In this document: positions 6,333 through 12,426 of the stretch, in pieces
Layout of the letters: every line of letters starts with the position of its first letter
How positions within the stretch are numbered: position 1 is the first letter of the stretch
IMG/VR virus record: IMGVR_UViG_3300020439_000113
Coordinates: 1 to 20,028 of that record
Reading direction: 5' to 3' (one strand)
Length of the DNA stretch: 20,028 nucleotides
Source of the DNA: a virus
Made by a program: the position numbers and the translations under genes
Notes under the pieces: generated by a model
What the model saw: the letters and a program-made list of their open reading frames with translations, nothing else
What the model was told of the DNA's origin: nothing
Database searches by the model: none

Positions 6333-7259
6333 TTGACAGAACTAACAACTATATCTACTGATAATTATGCCACTATGGCAAAAGCAATGGGATTATCCAC
6401 ACCTAAAAGTGGAGAATCTAAGAAAGTAAATAATCTTAATAGACTTAGAATATGGCATTCACCTATTATGGGTCAAGAAGAAGTTAATGGTAAAACTAGA
6501 AATGTAGAGGTAGTGCCTAGTGGCACATACAGACTTGAAGTAATAAATGGAGAGTCTTCATCTTACTACTACTCTACTAGTGCTACCATCAGACCTTTTA
6601 TGCAAAGATATATGTATAGAAGATATATTGCGTTTCCTAATGCAAAAGAGAATGAGCCAAAAGGGGAGTTTCATAGAACGATAATGTCTGATTCATTAAG
6701 TATTGATCTGAAAGATAATACAGGTCGTTTTAACTGTGGTAAACCTACAGGTTTCATAGAAGATTTCAAGTCTTTACCTACAGACACACAAGACTTAATA
6801 CGTCAAATAAAAAGAGTTCGTGTTGTGTTTGGTACAGTTCAAATGACTGACCCTGTAGATCAGAGTGGTGTTTCTCAAACTTTAGAGGAAGTTCCATTTA
6901 TTTGGGAGATAGATAATAAGACTGCATATAAGAATGTGGGAGATGCTTTTAATCTTTTTGCTAAGAGAGAAAGACTTCCATTGCAACATCATGTACAGTT
7001 AACTAAGCTAACTGAGAATCCACTACCAAATGGTTCTTGTTTTTATACACCTGAGACTTCTATAGACTTTTCTAAATCAATATCATTGTTACCAAAAGAC
7101 AATGAGACTTTTACTCATTTTCTTGATTGGATTAAAAACTATAATGATTATATCTACAAAGAGTGGGAAGAGAAAGCTAATGCTAGAAATAAGTCTGTGT
7201 CTGATGAAGACAAAGATGTAGTGGAAGAGTTTATTGATGTAGATACTGATGACGCATAG
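6333..7259 (+). CDS. Probable single-stranded DNA-binding protein (308 aa, TTG start)
   Basis: I infer an SSB role from context and shape, not from a clear motif. It follows the polymerase and precedes the exonuclease, has its own strong promoter and an ideal ribosome site (AAGGAG, 6321-6326), and ends in an acidic tail (EEFIDVDTDDA), as in T7 gp2.5 and bacterial SSB, where the tail contacts replication partners. The central region (about 60-230) is rich in beta-prone and aromatic segments such as SSSYYYSTSATIRPFMQRYMYRRY, suitable for stacking on DNA bases. The start codon is TTG, since no ATG lies near the ribosome site. The product is longer than T7 gp2.5 (232 aa). Alternatives are a recombination annealing protein or another abundant DNA-binding protein. 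Confidence 0.6.
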   Translation: MTELTTISTDNYATMAKAMGLSTPKSGESKKVNNLNRLRIWHSPIMGQEEVNGKTRNVEVVPSGTYRLEVINGESSSYYYSTSATIRPFMQRYMYRRYIAFPNAKENEPKGEFHRTIMSDSLSIDLKDNTGRFNCGKPTGFIEDFKSLPTDTQDLIRQIKRVRVVFGTVQMTDPVDQSGVSQTLEEVPFIWEIDNKTAYKNVGDAFNLFAKRERLPLQHHVQLTKLTENPLPNGSCFYTPETSIDFSKSISLLPKDNETFTHFLDWIKNYNDYIYKEWEEKANARNKSVSDEDKDVVEEFIDVDTDDA

Positions 7260-8112
7260 AGTAGAACTAGCACTACATCAATATATGGAAGATGCTTCTA
7301 ATGGAAAATCATCTATGTCTGATGAGACTATAGGTAAGATATGTGATGATATAAAAGAAGCATTGCAAAGGCAATTTGGGAGTAAAACTAAAAACGATAA
7401 GTTTTCTCTCAGAATGTCTAATCTAGGCAGACCCACTTGCCAACTTTGGTTTTTAAAAAATAAACCTGATACTGCAACATCTAAACCATCTAACTTCATT
7501 ATGAATATGATGATAGGAGATATAGTTGAAGCTATATTTAAAGGATTGTTAAGAGAAGCAGGTATAAAGTTTACAGATTCTAGTAAAGTATATCTAGATA
7601 TTAGTAAAACTAAAGTTAGTGGTACATACGATCTTGTGATTGATGATGTTGTAGATGATGTTAAGTCTGCATCAGATTGGTCATACAGAAATAAATTTGA
7701 ATCCTATGATGCACTTAGCAGTGGGGATTCATTTGGCTACATAGGACAACTTGCAGGATATGCAAAAGCATTAAAAAAGAAAGCAGGTGGTTGGTGGGTA
7801 GTCAACAAAGCCAATGGTAAATTTAAATATGTTTTGGCTTCAGGACTTGACATTGACAAAGAAGTAATTAAATTAGAACAGACTGTAAAAAAACATGAGT
7901 CTAATAAGTTTGAAAGATGTTTTGAACCTGAAGACGAAATGTTTAGAGGGAAACCTACAGGAAATAAAATACTAGGAACAACTTGTTCTTTTTGTGACTT
8001 TAAATATGCTTGTTGGGAAGGTCTACAAGAAAAACCATCAGTTATGTCTAAAGCACAGTTTCCTAAAATGGTTTCATATGTGTCTATTAATAAGGAGCTT
8101 GAGAATGTCTGA
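7249..8112 (+). CDS. Cas4/RecB-like PD-(D/E)XK nuclease with Fe-S cysteines
   Basis: A 287-aa nuclease of the PD-(D/E)XK superfamily, probably the phage DNA exonuclease filling the role of T7 gp6 in breaking down DNA and processing ends. The core reads GTYDLV (Asp128), then Asp137-Val-Lys139 as the (D/E)xK triad, then Gln167-x3-Tyr171, the QxxxY motif of RecB/Cas4 nucleases. One cysteine before the core (Cys64, RPTCQLW) and three after it (Cys246, Cys249, Cys255 in CSFCDFKYACW) match the four-cysteine layout that holds a 4Fe-4S cluster in Cas4 and AddB. The ATG overlaps the stop of the SSB-like gene. Nothing CRISPR-related is nearby, so this is a replication or recombination enzyme, not an adaptation protein. 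Confidence 0.85.
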   Translation: MTHRVELALHQYMEDASNGKSSMSDETIGKICDDIKEALQRQFGSKTKNDKFSLRMSNLGRPTCQLWFLKNKPDTATSKPSNFIMNMMIGDIVEAIFKGLLREAGIKFTDSSKVYLDISKTKVSGTYDLVIDDVVDDVKSASDWSYRNKFESYDALSSGDSFGYIGQLAGYAKALKKKAGGWWVVNKANGKFKYVLASGLDIDKEVIKLEQTVKKHESNKFERCFEPEDEMFRGKPTGNKILGTTCSFCDFKYACWEGLQEKPSVMSKAQFPKMVSYVSINKELENV

Positions 8113-8347
8113 CACTAAAAAACTAGATGAGCTAAAAGCTAATATTGAAAATATGGAAAAAGAGTTAGCTGAAGCTAAAACTGCCTATCGTGAGATGAAA
8201 ACGAAAGGTTTAAAAGATGCTATGGAAGCCAAGAGGATGGCAGACGAAGCAGTAAAAGAAGAGCTAAAAGCATTAGGTTACACCTATAATACTAGTTCTT
8301 CTTATAAAGAATGGAGTCCGTTTACAGGTTGGAGAACTTTTCTGTAG
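8105..8347 (+). CDS. Small coiled-coil protein (80 aa)
   Basis: The start is ATG 8105, with AAGGAG at 8092-8096 and surrounding bases about eight bases upstream. It overlaps the nuclease stop, and a longer in-frame reading would run over 100 bases into that gene. Residues 1-55 form a highly charged helix (KKLDELKANIENMEKELAEAK) with heptad spacing of Leu, Ile and Met, so probably a coiled coil. The tail is aromatic (YKEWSPFTGWRTFL). The stop abuts the endonuclease I start with no gap, implying coupled translation. I do not recognise the family. It could be a partner or regulator of one of the two adjacent nucleases. Confidence 0.7.
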   Translation: MSDTKKLDELKANIENMEKELAEAKTAYREMKTKGLKDAMEAKRMADEAVKEELKALGYTYNTSSSYKEWSPFTGWRTFL

Positions 8348-8803
8348 ATGTCTCCTCATAAAGCATATCGTGATGCTTTGAAGCATGGGTATAGGAGTGG
8401 CATAGAACATAAGGTATCTCTCTATCTAGATGATCTTAAATATGGGTACGCATATGAAGCGATCAAAATAGAATGGGAAGATTTAACTTATCGCACCTAT
8501 ACCCCTGACTTTATATTAGACAACGGAATAATTATAGAAACAAAAGGTAGGTTTATAACCTCAGACAGAAGAAAACATCTTGCAATAAAGAAACAACATC
8601 CTAAGTTAGATATACGATTTGTATTTACTAATAGTAAAGTTAAGATATACAAAGGATCAAAAACAAGTTATGCTATGTGGTGCTTAAAACATGGTTTTAG
8701 ATATTACGACAGAATAATACCTGAAGATTGGTTAAAAGAAAAAGGTAAGAATAAACATTCTAAATTTATAAAATATTCAAATAGTAAAAGGAGAAAAAAA
8801 TGA
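8348..8803 (+). CDS. Endonuclease I, Holliday junction resolvase (T7 gp3 family)
   Basis: A 151-aa protein clearly related to T7 endonuclease I (149 aa), which resolves four-way junctions, debranches replicating DNA and degrades host DNA. Visible family motifs are RSGIEHKVS with Glu20, TYTPDFIL with Asp54, and IIETKG with Glu64 and Lys66. These correspond to T7 Glu20, Asp55, Glu65 and Lys67, the metal-binding catalytic set. The segments FITSDRRKHL, HPKLDIRFVF and CLKHGFRY also parallel T7 gp3. The C-terminus is very basic (SNSKRRKK), likely aiding DNA binding. Translation starts at the base after the preceding stop. With the endonuclease VII-like protein, the phage has two different junction-cleaving enzymes. 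Confidence 0.92.
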   Translation: MSPHKAYRDALKHGYRSGIEHKVSLYLDDLKYGYAYEAIKIEWEDLTYRTYTPDFILDNGIIIETKGRFITSDRRKHLAIKKQHPKLDIRFVFTNSKVKIYKGSKTSYAMWCLKHGFRYYDRIIPEDWLKEKGKNKHSKFIKYSNSKRRKK

Positions 8804-9129
8804 CAAACGGAAGAACCCTAAACCCAAAAGCAGTTTACATAGAGATAACACCAAGAGTGTTTGAAGATGAAGAATCTTGGACAGGAGAGGTTGAAGTTAA
8901 TATTATAATGGATAAAGATAATCCTCTTGACAAAAGATCACAACATGATTTAATGCATCTTGGACAATTAGTGGCTTCCTCTTTACCTTTGATGGAAAAA
9001 GAAAAAGGATTGCTAGGTAAATTAGAAATGTGCTTGGAAGAACAAAATAAAAGGTTTACATACCCTGAAAATAAAGATAATGTAATTCATGTAGACTTTA
9101 AAAAGGAACGACATAATGGGAATGTATAG
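8800..9129 (+). CDS. Hypothetical protein (109 aa)
   Basis: Starts at an ATGA overlap with the endonuclease I stop, after a strong AAAGGAG (8787-8793). The N-terminal half looks like beta strands (VYIEITPRV, WTGEVEVNIIM) and the C-terminal half helical (HDLMHLGQLVASSLPLMEKEKGL), ending with charged residues. The order of strands and helix gives a compact alpha/beta fold, but I see no catalytic or metal-binding motif and do not recognise the family. It ends 14 bases inside the DUF3310 gene. Its position between nuclease and nucleotide-metabolism genes suggests an early role only by association. Confidence 0.75.
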   Translation: MTNGRTLNPKAVYIEITPRVFEDEESWTGEVEVNIIMDKDNPLDKRSQHDLMHLGQLVASSLPLMEKEKGLLGKLEMCLEEQNKRFTYPENKDNVIHVDFKKERHNGNV

Positions 9130-9433
9130 AGAATCAGTAAGACATAAATTTAGAGAAGTAGGAGATATGATGAGAAAACAAGCACAAGAACAATCAGACC
9201 ATAAACAAACTATGGATATGGTTAATAGCCCACCTCATTATAATAAGTCAGGCATAGAGACAATTGAGGCTATCAAGGCTATGACAGACAATGGTTTTGA
9301 GTATTATCTACAAGGTAATATAATGAAGTACCTATGGAGATACAGGTACAAAAATGGTGTAGAAGATTTAAAGAAAGCACAATGGTATCTCAATGAGTTA
9401 ATAGATGTTGTAGAAGATGACGATAAAAGTTAA
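9116..9433 (+). CDS. DUF3310 protein (T7 gp1.7-like nucleotide kinase family)
   Basis: A 105-aa protein whose core matches DUF3310: VNSPPHYNKSGIETIEAI (about 36-53), then GNIMKYLWRYRYKNGVEDLKKAQWYLNEL toward the C-terminus. The same domain occurs in T7 gp1.7, a nucleotide kinase acting on dGMP and dTMP, so a role in dNTP supply fits with the ribonucleotide reductase two genes downstream. T7 gp1.7 is longer, and whether this shorter form has kinase activity is unknown. AAAAGG (9102-9106) precedes the start at 9116; a second in-frame ATG at 9122 is possible. The C-terminus is acidic (VVEDDDKS). Confidence 0.82.
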   Translation: MGMYRESVRHKFREVGDMMRKQAQEQSDHKQTMDMVNSPPHYNKSGIETIEAIKAMTDNGFEYYLQGNIMKYLWRYRYKNGVEDLKKAQWYLNELIDVVEDDDKS

Positions 9434-9593
9434 AATAACTATTTCTTTAGACGTTGATAAGGAAGATTATCATTTACCTGCAGACGAAGATGCAGGGCAA
9501 GAAATAGAAAATAGCTTGACTGAATTTTTATATGATATTGATGGTGTTAAAATAAAAAGTATTAAAACTATACAGGAGAATAAATATGAATAA
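9417..9593 (+). CDS. Small hypothetical protein (58 aa)
   Basis: A 58-codon ORF that fills the gap between the DUF3310 gene and the ribonucleotide reductase gene, overlapping the first by 17 bases and the second by 8. The product begins with a beta strand (MTIKVKITISLDV), followed by acidic helical sequence and a second strand (VKIKSIKTI), suggesting a small alpha/beta fold. I do not recognise it firmly; short proteins with a similar K-I-T-I opening are common in marine phages. Its ribosome site is weak, so coupled translation from the upstream gene is likely. Confidence 0.65.
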   Translation: MTIKVKITISLDVDKEDYHLPADEDAGQEIENSLTEFLYDIDGVKIKSIKTIQENKYE

Positions 9594-11514
9594 TTACTTA
9601 CCTACCGACTATCAAAATTTTATTGCTCTTTCTAGATATGCTAGATGGAAAGATGATGAGCAAAGAAGAGAAACTTGGTTAGAAACTGTGGACAGATATT
9701 TTGATTATATGGCTAATCATTTAAAAGAAAAGCATGGCTATATATTGACAAAAGCATTACGAGAGAAGTTAAACAATTCTATTGTCTCTTTATCTACTAT
9801 GCCTTCTATGAGAGCTTTAATGACTGCAGGAGAAGCATTAGACAGATGCCATGTAGCAGGATACAATTGTAGTTATATACCTGTAGATAGTCCAAGAAGT
9901 TTTGATGAATGTATGTACATACTTATGTGTGGTACAGGTGTAGGCTTTTCTGTTGAAAGAGAGAATGTTGATAAGTTACCTATTGTGAATGAACACTTTG
10001 AAGATAGCACGACTGTTATTACAGTTGCAGATAGCAGACCCGGATGGGCAAGAGCACTACGTGAATTGATAGCTATGTTATACGTTGGTCAAGTTCCTTC
10101 TCTAGATGTTTCACAAGTTAGACCTGCAGGTGCAAGATTAAAAACATTTGGTGGCAGAGCATCAGGTCCTCAACCTTTAGTTGACTTATATAATTTTTGC
10201 ATATCTATTTTTAAAAAAGCATCAGGTAGAAGATTATACCCTATTGAGTGCCATGATATAATGTGTAAGATAGGAGAAGTCGTAGTTGTTGGTGGAGTTA
10301 GACGTTCTGCATTAATTAGTTTATCTAATCTTAATGATGATCAGATGAGACACGCAAAATCAGGATCATGGTGGGAGAATGAAGGACATAGAGCATTAGC
10401 TAATAACTCTGTAGCATATAAAGGTAAACCTGACATGGGTACATTCATGAGAGAGTGGTTAGCTTTGTATGAATCTAAGTCAGGAGAACGTGGTATATTT
10501 AATCGTAAGTCTGCTAAAAAGAAAGTAGAAGAAAATGGTAGAAGAGACTCAGATTATGCTTTTGGTTGTAATCCTTGTAGTGAAATTATTCTTAGACCAT
10601 ATCAATTTTGTAACTTAACTGAAGTTGTTTGTAGAGAAACTGATGATTTAAATATCTTAAAAGATAAGGTAAGAAATGCTACTATTTTAGGCACTTTTCA
10701 ATCTACATTAACTGACTTTAAATACTTACGCAAAGTGTGGAAAGACAACACAGAAGAAGAAAGACTGCTTGGTGTATCCTTAACAGGCATATTAGATTGT
10801 CCTTTGTTATCTCCTAATAATCCACAGTTAGAGGATACTCTTGAGCAGTTACGAGCAGTTGCAGTAGAAACTAATCTACAAATATCTAAGGTATTAGACA
10901 TACCTCAATCAACTGCGATAACTTGCATTAAACCATCAGGAACTGTGTCACAGTTAGTGGACAGTGCTAGTGGTATTCACGCTAGACATAACGATTTCTA
11001 TGTTAGAACTGTACGTGGAGATAATAAAGACCCTCTCACACAGTTCATGAAAGAAGCAGGTATACCTATTGAGCCTGACATCACTAAGCCTGATAGCGTT
11101 TCTGTTTTTAGTTTTCCTATGAAATCACCAACAGGTGCAGTTACAAGAACACAGATGACTGCAATAGACCAATTAAATTATTGGTTAACTTTTCAAAGAC
11201 ATTGGTGTGAACACAAACCTTCTGTTACTGTTTCTGTTAAAGAGAATGAATGGATGGATGTAGGTGCTTGGGTATATGAAAACTTTGATGAAGTATCAGG
11301 TATTTCTTTCTTACCTTTTAGTGAACATACATACAAACAAGCACCTTATCAAGACATAGATGAAAAAGAATATAGTAAACTTATGGAATCTATGCCAAAG
11401 TCTATAGATTGGAGTAAATTACAAGACTTTGAAAAAGAGGATACCACTACAGGTAGTAAAGAGTTAGCCTGTACTGCAGGTGTATGTGAAGTCGTTGACA
11501 TCGAAGCTAGTTAA
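9586..11514 (+). CDS. nrdJ: Adenosylcobalamin-dependent (class II) ribonucleotide reductase
   Basis: A 642-aa monomeric ribonucleoside-triphosphate reductase that would convert ribonucleotides to deoxyribonucleotides using coenzyme B12. The thiyl-radical cysteine is Cys331 in NPCSEI, with Asn329 and Glu333 as catalytic partners. The redox pair is Cys95 (YNCSYI) and Cys342 (FCNLTE). The 331-342 spacing equals that of Cys408-Cys419 in the Lactobacillus leichmannii enzyme. C-terminal Cys629 and Cys634 (ACTAGVCEV) match its Cys731/Cys736 shuttle pair. GTGVGFSVER and KTFGGRASGP are typical of this class. No small subunit or activase gene lies nearby, also as expected for class II. It is about 100 residues shorter than the Lactobacillus enzyme. 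CAGGAG precedes the ATG. Confidence 0.93.
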   Translation: MNNYLPTDYQNFIALSRYARWKDDEQRRETWLETVDRYFDYMANHLKEKHGYILTKALREKLNNSIVSLSTMPSMRALMTAGEALDRCHVAGYNCSYIPVDSPRSFDECMYILMCGTGVGFSVERENVDKLPIVNEHFEDSTTVITVADSRPGWARALRELIAMLYVGQVPSLDVSQVRPAGARLKTFGGRASGPQPLVDLYNFCISIFKKASGRRLYPIECHDIMCKIGEVVVVGGVRRSALISLSNLNDDQMRHAKSGSWWENEGHRALANNSVAYKGKPDMGTFMREWLALYESKSGERGIFNRKSAKKKVEENGRRDSDYAFGCNPCSEIILRPYQFCNLTEVVCRETDDLNILKDKVRNATILGTFQSTLTDFKYLRKVWKDNTEEERLLGVSLTGILDCPLLSPNNPQLEDTLEQLRAVAVETNLQISKVLDIPQSTAITCIKPSGTVSQLVDSASGIHARHNDFYVRTVRGDNKDPLTQFMKEAGIPIEPDITKPDSVSVFSFPMKSPTGAVTRTQMTAIDQLNYWLTFQRHWCEHKPSVTVSVKENEWMDVGAWVYENFDEVSGISFLPFSEHTYKQAPYQDIDEKEYSKLMESMPKSIDWSKLQDFEKEDTTTGSKELACTAGVCEVVDIEAS

Positions 11515-11526
11515 AGGAGATAATAA

Positions 11527-11769
11527 ATGCGAGATATAATGTTAAATGCATTAAAGTCCTACTACGTAGGAAACATAAATAGACACATAGCTAATGTGGA
11601 AGTTTATTTAAGAATGACTGTAGGCATAGGAGAGCATTCTGATATACAAGAAACTATAGACAAAGAGATAGAAAAGATTGCTCAATTTGATGACAGATTA
11701 GGAATGGTAATTAAATACTTTGAAAGGAAAGAGAATGACAAAAAAGATGCCAAAGAAAAATCTAAGTAG
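11527..11769 (+). CDS. Conserved small phage protein (80 aa)
   Basis: Preceded by AAAGGAG just after the reductase stop, with the ATG about eight bases on. The product is helical: MRDIMLNALKSYYVGNINRHIANVEVYL, then GIGEHSDIQETIDKEIEKIAQFDDRLG, then a lysine-rich tail. I recall very similar small proteins with the GxGEHSDI segment in many marine T4-like and T7-like phages, always without known function. No active-site motif is visible. The gene overlaps the next ORF by 35 bases. Confidence 0.78.
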   Translation: MRDIMLNALKSYYVGNINRHIANVEVYLRMTVGIGEHSDIQETIDKEIEKIAQFDDRLGMVIKYFERKENDKKDAKEKSK

Positions 11770-11968
11770 ATCACAAAAAGGTCTTACTAAATATGATGCA
11801 CCTTTAATTATACAATATAAAAAGGGATTCAATGCATTTTACAACAATTATCTAACTCCGTACCATGTCAATACTATGCAGTATAGAGAATGGCAAAGAG
11901 GTTGGAACGATGCATATGCTAAAAGATTAAAGAAGGTGGTTAATGCACAAGCTAGAGCAAGAAGCTAA
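11735..11968 (+). CDS. Ribosome-modulation-factor-like small basic protein (77 aa)
   Basis: The start is ATG 11735 after AAAGGA (11723-11728); a TTG at 11720 is in frame but lacks a site. The protein is basic. Residues about 30-63 contain KGFNA, then PY, then REWQRGWNDAYAKR. E. coli ribosome modulation factor has the same order: RGYQA, PY, QWLGGWREAMADR, with nearly the same spacing. RMF binds 70S ribosomes and drives hibernating dimers, so this protein might alter host translation. The resemblance is my reading of a short pattern, not a search result. It could be an unrelated Trp/Gly-rich DNA-binding peptide. It overlaps both neighbours, as is typical here. Confidence 0.6.
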   Translation: MTKKMPKKNLSRSQKGLTKYDAPLIIQYKKGFNAFYNNYLTPYHVNTMQYREWQRGWNDAYAKRLKKVVNAQARARS

Positions 11969-12110
11969 AAAATTCATGCAGGGTAAAAACAATACATTTT
12001 CTAAAAAACTAGATGAGCTAGTTGAAAACACTAAATTGTTAAAAAATTTATCTGAAGTAATATTAAGAAAAGCAAAGGAATTAAATGCAAAAAATAACAC
12101 CGACACATGA
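11943..12110 (+). CDS. Small helical protein (55 aa)
   Basis: A 55-codon ORF overlapping the RMF-like gene by 26 bases and the membrane protein gene by 26 bases. GAAGGTGG lies upstream of the ATG at workable spacing. The product is charged and almost entirely helical (KLEQEAKKF, KKLDELVENTKLLKNLSEVILRKAKEL), with Leu spaced as in a short coiled coil. No family was recognised. Without this ORF, about 115 bases between neighbours would be empty, which is unusual in this block and supports it being real. Confidence 0.55.
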   Translation: MHKLEQEAKKFMQGKNNTFSKKLDELVENTKLLKNLSEVILRKAKELNAKNNTDT

Positions 12111-12333
12111 TCTATCGTGGTATCTTAAATGGTCAGGTTCATTTCTGATCATGTCAGGTATAATATGTAGGTCTGTCGGTGTGTTACCTTTGTATGATCT
12201 TATTGCATCTTGTGTAGGAACAGGATTGTTAGCAGGTATGGCTTACCTATGGCACGATAGAGCATTACTTATGGTAAATGGAGTTGCTTGTGCAGCTTTA
12301 TTGATGGGAATATTGAGACACTTATTTGTTTAA
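12085..12333 (+). CDS. Small membrane protein (82 aa)
   Basis: AAAGGA (12074-12079) lies about five to six bases before the ATG. The product has three hydrophobic stretches, at about residues 17-30 (SFLIMSGIICRSVG), 37-54 (LIASCVGTGLLAGMAYLW) and 60-80 (ALLMVNGVACAALLMGIL), so two or three transmembrane helices. Its place as the last clear gene before the transcription convergence invites thought of a holin or other envelope protein, but the virion block faces the other way and no endolysin is adjacent. A lysis role is therefore unproven. I do not recognise the family. Confidence 0.65.
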   Translation: MQKITPTHDLSWYLKWSGSFLIMSGIICRSVGVLPLYDLIASCVGTGLLAGMAYLWHDRALLMVNGVACAALLMGILRHLFV

Positions 12334-12421
12334 GTTAGCACAAATATTTTGGTATAGTCTACACATAATTACTTGTCTATTTATTATTGTAGGTAATGGT
12401 AGACTGTTAGGATTTTGGTGA
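12326..12421 (+). CDS. Possible 31-aa membrane peptide (TTG start)
   Basis: An open frame starting with TTG overlaps the end of the membrane protein gene and runs to TGA at 12419-12421, just short of the opposing virion gene's stop. The product would be FKLAQIFWYSLHIITCLF followed by IIVGNGRLLGFW, a plausible single transmembrane helix. The ribosome site is weak and the start is not ATG. The same bases form an inverted repeat that may have an RNA-level role instead. Low confidence. Confidence 0.3.
   Translation: MFKLAQIFWYSLHIITCLFIIVGNGRLLGFW
12356..12405. other. Two-tiered inverted repeat at the convergence point
   Basis: AGTCTAC (12356-12362) pairs perfectly with GTAGACT (12399-12405). 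Inside it, ATTACTTGT (12368-12376) pairs with GTAGGTAAT (12389-12397) if G-U pairs are allowed, leaving a 12-base A/T loop. It lies between the two opposing transcription units, where a two-way transcription terminator would be expected. There is no clean run of T after the stem on either strand, so it is not a textbook intrinsic terminator. It could instead be an RNA-stability element. Confidence 0.4.
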
Positions 12422-12426
12422 TGTTA

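Noticed and set aside
7849-7861. TTGACATTGACA as a promoter or direct repeat
   Set aside because: No -10-like sequence at 16-18 bases from either copy, and it encodes LDIDK in the nuclease.
7249-8112. Cas4-like nuclease as a sign of a CRISPR system
   Set aside because: No repeats, cas1 or cas2 nearby; the gene is embedded in a phage replication operon.
12085-12333. Membrane protein as a firm holin call
   Set aside because: Hydrophobic segments alone are not enough and no endolysin gene is adjacent in the window.
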